This document shows positions 22,226 to 26,492 of a stretch of DNA of 26,492 nucleotides, piece after piece. Both the position numbers and the translations under genes were made by a program. The stretch spans positions 1 to 26,492 of the forward strand of contig MU394186.1 of assembly GCA_022578605.1 (NCBI GenBank). Direction: 5' to 3'. The number at the start of each line of letters is the position of its first letter. The first letter of the stretch is position 1. The notes beneath the pieces were generated by a model. The model was given only the letters and a program-made list of their open reading frames with translations, did no database searches and was not told where the DNA came from. This stretch comes from Camillea tinctor. Taxonomy: Eukaryota; Ascomycota; Sordariomycetes; Xylariales; Xylariaceae.

Positions 22226-24410
22226 TCAAACTAGGTATACAGTGGTCTTCGCCCTAGGAAAGTGTGTAATAGCATCCACGCTCCCCTCTCCATCCATGAT
22301 CCCGTGCACGTATGCATCTCCGACGACCGAGTAGCAGTCCGCGTGGGAGCTATGGCAGGTCGTCTCGGCCTTCATCTGCTTCGCGCCCTTCCCCGCCTCG
22401 ATGTACGTCTGCTCCGCGTTGCTGAACAGCGTCTCCAGCTTCGCACCGCGGCAAGCGCGCACGCGGGGGTCATCGCGCAGCACGAACGGCACCTGGCTGC
22501 CGCACAGCAGGAAGACCTGGTCGCCGGCAGCCATGCCCGCGGGCCCGACGCCCAGGTACCCGCGGCGGGTGACGAAGAAGCGCCGCCCGCCCGAGGCGCA
22601 CTCGACCGCGTGGTGGAACGCGTTCTTCCGTGCGGCCCAGGCCTCGTCGTCGCTGCCCTCCTGCCACACGTCGCCGATCAGCGACGCCGTGCGGTACGAG
22701 TTCTTGGCCGTGCGCCAGTCGCGCCACACGTACTCCCCCTCCCCCTCCCCCATCCGCCTCCGCTGCGATGCGCCGCCCGCGCCGAGGTGCTCCACGTCCC
22801 CGCACAGCGTCCGCCAGAAGGCGTGCGAGCGCCGCCCCCCGCGGATGTACGGCCGCGGCGCGTGCCGCAGGAGCTTCTCCCACGAGGCGACCACGAGGCG
22901 CATGCGCCGCGCCGCGCCCGACGGCATTTCCTCGCCGATCACGGCGATCTGGTCGATGTGGTAGGCGGGGGATTCGAGGAGCGCGCCCCCGTGGAGCTGG
23001 ACGATCCCGGTGAGGCCCTTGCCCGCGTCGTACAGCGGTATGCTCTGCAGCCGGTCGTGCTCGTTCTCGTCGGGCTCGCAGCTCCAGTCGGTGACCCACG
23101 AGGGGGTGTTGGCCGCCACGTCTGGCCGCCGCAGGGTCCCCGCGAGGACCGACAGCGACGAGATGCTGGATATGAGCATCTTCGCTGTGCTGATGAATGT
23201 GCTCGCGATGTCGTGGCTGTAATCCGGGGATACCGGTTTCCCGCGGCCCCAGAACCGCACGAGGCCGAGCAGCGCGAAGACCTTGTCTCTCGCGTCGCTG
23301 GCTTGCCGCGACCGGAATTTGCGCAGCAGAGAGAGGAGCACGATGGGCTCGATTAGCATCCACTCTTTCCTTGTCGAGTCTATGTCGGTTACCAGCCGGG
23401 AGAACTGGGAGATGGTCTCGCCGTCGGTGAGATAGGGATACATCGAGTCGACGTTGGTTGTGCGTCGACTGGCCTCGAATTGCGCTGCGGCACCTGAGAA
23501 GAATTCCCACGGGGCGGACAGTTGGCCGTAGTAGATGGTTGCTTTTTTGGCGACCACCACCTCCTGAACTACCCAGACGCGGCGCCACTGAGAAATTGTG
23601 TCAGCCGAGAAGCAGGAATAGGATAGATATAGCATCTCGGGGGAGCAGATATCATACCCAGGTTTTTTCTACGAGGGCCCCGAACCCCTGGATAATAGGC
23701 GCGGCATCGTGGATGTGCCGGAGTATATGCATATGCGAGGCGGGAACGCCTGTAAACAGGGCATACAGGATGCAAAAGGCACCAAACACGTCCCGTTTCT
23801 GCGTGTCGCCGCAAGCGTGCCGCAGCTCCCTCGCCGGCCGCGAATGGTATAAAGATACCTTCAGTAAATCCCTCTCGTCGCCAAACCATTCATAGATCTC
23901 ATTATCGGTGCGGGACTCGTCGCCTCCGTAGAGCTCCTTGTAGAGCGGTATCAGCAACTCGCCTACGTCGTCGCGGGGCGCGCTGGCGCCGAGCCATACC
24001 ACCACCTCGCTGCTGTTCTGGTAGATCTCGCGCATCATGCCGACCTGGTGCGTCCGCTCCGAGGGGTCCTTCTGGTTGATGCACAGGCTGTCGATCCAGA
24101 TCTTGACGGGCGCGTCGGGCTTCCGCAGCCGCAACAGCGCCGCGCACAGGTTTGAGCTGATGTTGACCGGCGTCATGTTGCAGACGATCGTGACGTCCGC
24201 CGGCTCCTCGTCGGCGCCGCCATTGTGCCACGCGTACGAGAGCGCCTGGTACGAGAAACGCTCCTCTTCAATCTGCGCCTCGTGCAGGGTGCAGGCGATT
24301 CGCTGAGTGCGCTTCCCGGGAGCTAAGCTCACCAGTCGGATCTGGTGCGAGTCGCTGGGGAGCTTAGGATAGAGGCTCCGTGTCTGTCGGGTGTTGAATC
24401 TAAATGACAT
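22226..24410 (-). CDS. HET-domain protein (heterokaryon incompatibility type)
   Basis: HET-domain proteins trigger cell death after fusion of unlike fungal strains or act in related self/non-self responses; the ligand of this one is unknown. Exons are 24410-23658 and 23587-22226, joined over a 70-bp intron (GTATGA...CAG) that restores KTW-WRRVWVVQE; the product is 704 aa. The HET core is complete: YQALSYAW (54-61), IWIDSLCINQ (104-113), the IYQNSSEVVVWLG stretch (about 129-141) and RRVWVVQE (253-260). The C-terminal half contains the RRGYLGVGP and GDQVFLLCGS stretches usual in this family. No NACHT, WD40 or TPR domain is attached. Exon 2 is very GC-rich against AT-rich flanks. An ATTTATATAG TATA-like site lies about 55-64 bp upstream of the start. 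The gene converges with the regulator and is followed on the same strand, upstream, by the PNPOx-like gene. Confidence 0.93.
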
Positions 24411-25371
24411 GCTATAGGGCCAAAACTTTTTTAAGTGATATATATCTCGCCATGGGATAGGACCCTATATAAATCTTACTCGAGAGCATGGGGTTATATT
24501 ATGAGGGCTCCTACAGGACGTACGGGCTAGGGAGCACTGCCCAGCAGCATCGTGCAGTAGCGGTGGCGATGCTGCATCGATAGGGGCAGGTGATCGCTAC
24601 TAAGGCAGAATGCCATAGGTTAGCTAACTCGGTGTATAATAAAATTTCTACGAGGTAATGTTCAGCTGAAGTATCACCCTGAAACAAGACCAGAAAATGA
24701 TTGGTGAGATTATAAGCTGGTGGTAAGCAAGAGTCGGCTGAAACATGATCCCCTGAGCTCATAGTCATATTGATATACACATGCTAAATAGAAGAGACGA
24801 TTAGGCACATGGAAAAAAGGACGATTCGTGAATGAAATTTCCTATAATCACCATGTTTTATCCTTTAAGCACTTGATCATGTCAACTTACATATTCGCTA
24901 GGCTTGCTAGCATCAAATGCGCTACCCAACTTGGTTATGGTGGACCTGAAATGGGGCGATCGACGCCATTTATAAGTTAAGAGCTTCTTGGGCCTTCTCA
25001 AGATCGCGAAGTTTTTAAGAGAATAATCTCTCTGGTGAAAGAAGTTGTTAGTAGAAGAGAAGTTATTCATTAGGAGCATGGTGTTTTAAGAATTATGGCA
25101 CAGCAAATAGAATATTGTTATGCCCAGTGAATCACCTTAAGACATGACAGGACATATAAACTATTATTACTACGTCTCCAAAATGATTTATTTCGTAATT
25201 TCATCAAAAATATTTCTCTGTTTCCATACATACATGCTTCATTATTATATTGATTAACGATAGACAGGAATCGGATATAAACATGTAACATCCCATCCTA
25301 AAGAAATCCCGTCAAAAAGGGGAGAAAATGCAATAAACCCCGGGACTGTCTCACTTGCATAATCCCAAGAT
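24411..25371. other. Intergenic, HET promoter to PNPOx-like 3' end
   Basis: This is AT-rich sequence with the HET promoter on its left side and the 3' UTR of the PNPOx-like gene on its right. Open frames (such as 24511-24780 and 24882-25079 on the minus strand) are short and without motifs. No RNA gene or repeat is seen. Confidence 0.5.
24465..24474 (-). promoter_or_regulatory. TATA-like box of the HET gene
   Basis: ATTTATATAG on the minus strand lies 55 to 64 bases upstream of the HET start codon, a usual distance for a TATA element. This is supported by motif and position only. Confidence 0.4.
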
Positions 25372-26214
25372 CTAATCTGGCAGCCCAATGGCACTTGGAG
25401 ACCCTCCAGACATAGACCTCACCTGGAGCATAATTTCCTGGATACTCTGTTGAGCCGAGAAATACTGGAATGCCGGGTGCGTGGCAGCCAACAGAGCAAC
25501 TAAGAGCACCAAGAAAGCAATTACGATATACGAAATGTGCAGCTCCGCTCTCGTGCCCACGCCGTTCTTCGGCGCCAGCGGCCCGACCATCTTCTTGATC
25601 GGCTCGACCGAGTACTTCTTCGCAGCCACCAAGCCCCGCGGCATACCGGGCAGTCCGTCCATACTCCACGCATTCTTATAAGCCCAGTAGCGGTCCATAC
25701 TCTCCTTCTCGTTACCCTGCAGGTACCGCTCCTCTTTCCGTGCGAAGTGGTCGTTGAGCGTCGTCCGGAACTCCTTGAAGTCGTACAGCGGCACCGAGAA
25801 CCCGCACGAGCTGCCGACCTGGTGGATGTCCACGACGATGACGGAGCGCACGCCCGGGATGAGCTGGATCTTCTCGCGCGCGACGATCTCGTCGAACGCC
25901 GGCGTCCCGTTCTCGAGTACCCGCCCCTTACCCCAGAACCTCAGGATGCGGGGCGGCCCGTCGAACGCGTTGAACATAATGGTGATGCGGCCGTTCCCCG
26001 GCTCGAGGAGGTGCGAGATTGTTTCATTGCCGGAACCCGTGAGATCGATGTACCAGAACGTCTTGTTGTCGGGGATGCCAAAGTAAGGGCCGCCTTTCGG
26101 CGAGACGTTGACGTGGCCATTGCCGGATAGCGGCGCCGTCGACACCCAGAAGACCTTCTGGTCGAGGGCCCATTTGATCATAGACTCGGGGATGTTCTCG
26201 TAGTAGACTCCCAT
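25372..26214 (-). CDS. PNPOx-like flavin-fold protein with C-terminal membrane helix
   Basis: This single-exon gene encodes 280 aa of the pyridoxamine 5'-phosphate oxidase-like split-barrel superfamily, whose members usually bind FMN. The N-terminal half carries family-typical stretches: VFWVSTAPLSGNGHVNVSPKG (about 21-41), YIDLTGSGNETISHL (55-69), GRITIMFNAFDGPPRILR (75-92) and a QVGSSCGFSVP motif (132-142). Residues about 228-246 form one hydrophobic helix after a basic region, so the protein is probably tail-anchored in a membrane with the barrel in the cytosol. The substrate is unknown, and most fungal homologues are annotated only by fold. It lies upstream of the HET gene on the same strand, with about 1 kb between them, so they are separate units. 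The start is the first ATG and agrees with the family's short N-terminus. Confidence 0.9.
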   Translation of the reverse strand: MGVYYENIPESMIKWALDQKVFWVSTAPLSGNGHVNVSPKGGPYFGIPDNKTFWYIDLTGSGNETISHLLEPGNGRITIMFNAFDGPPRILRFWGKGRVLENGTPAFDEIVAREKIQLIPGVRSVIVVDIHQVGSSCGFSVPLYDFKEFRTTLNDHFARKEERYLQGNEKESMDRYWAYKNAWSMDGLPGMPRGLVAAKKYSVEPIKKMVGPLAPKNGVGTRAELHISYIVIAFLVLLVALLAATHPAFQYFSAQQSIQEIMLQVRSMSGGSPSAIGLPD

Positions 26215-26492
26215 GCTGCTTTTCTGATATCAGTTAATTTTTATCAATGAAAGCAGTAGGTAGATATATCGAGATCAGAGCACTTCAAATACAATGATAA
26301 CTTAGAGTAAGGGAGAATGGGTGTATGCTAGTGGTAGTAAGGTACTAGTTATGAGTCTTGGGGTGGCCTGCAAGAACAAAGACAATCAATGGTTGGTTAC
26401 GGTTGACCATAGCGCATTGTTGGAAAAAACTCATTTTCTATAACTAGGCATACCCCATATCCTTATTTTTCTACTTTCTTTAAATACATAAA
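26215..26492. other. Promoter side of the PNPOx-like gene
   Basis: This is short AT-rich upstream sequence running to the window edge. No clear TATA box, operator or other gene can be defined. Confidence 0.4.

Noticed and set aside
22199..22334. ATG in good context (CACCATGGATC) on the plus strand at the HET 3' end
   Set aside because: The 45-residue frame is antisense to the HET coding end, has no family motif and no supporting promoter.
22262..23356. Long open frames overlapping the HET gene (22262-23356 plus strand, 22470-23588 minus strand)
   Set aside because: They are Arg/Ala/Pro-rich products of GC-rich exon 2 read in wrong frames. The HET frame carries the conserved motifs and is interrupted only by a consensus intron.

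Overview
The window is nuclear DNA of a filamentous ascomycete. The evidence is short introns (52-191 bp) with CTAAC/CTAAT-type branch sites, a HET-domain gene, a fungal-type regulatory protein, fungal-type dihydroorotase and New1/Elf1 genes, and an intron-containing nuclear tRNA-Thr. TAGGTAGG-type short repeats and the protein flavour suggest Sordariomycetes, but that is an inference.

Layout. 1-8137 is gene-poor. It opens with homopolymers (possibly a contig edge), continues as degenerate sequence with no recognisable gene, and includes a very AT-rich block at about 6280-7750 that looks like RIP-decayed DNA. 8138-8208 is tRNA-Gly(GCC). 8746-10655 (+) is dihydroorotase of pyrimidine synthesis, rebuilt here from ten exons, including exons of 13 and 27 nt and one GC-AG intron. 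11248-11352 (-) is tRNA-Thr(AGT) with a 33-nt intron. 12393-15784 (-) is an EF3-family ABC ATPase of the New1/Elf1 type with one intron; its promoter holds a 48-nt uninterrupted pyrimidine tract, dyads and a PAC-like motif.

The right third looks accessory. 18934-21061 (+) is a five-exon fungal transcription-factor-domain protein without a zinc cluster. 21441-21599 (+) is a doubtful 52-aa ORF. 22226-24410 (-) is a GC-rich HET-domain protein of two exons. 25372-26214 (-) is a single-exon PNPOx-like flavin-fold protein with a C-terminal membrane helix. Two possible RNA polymerase III relics, each a B-box-like motif near a long T run, lie at 17339-17409 (+) and 21714-21786 (-).

How the genes relate. 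Dihydroorotase and the New1/Elf1 gene are conserved housekeeping genes (pyrimidine synthesis; translation or mRNA export) that converge on the tRNA-Thr. The regulator and the HET gene also converge. No operon-like or metabolic cluster logic is visible. I did not find a convincing new multi-gene system. The observations most worth checking are the dihydroorotase gene structure and its internal base-composition switch, the New1/Elf1 promoter architecture, the small ORF and the Pol III-like relics.
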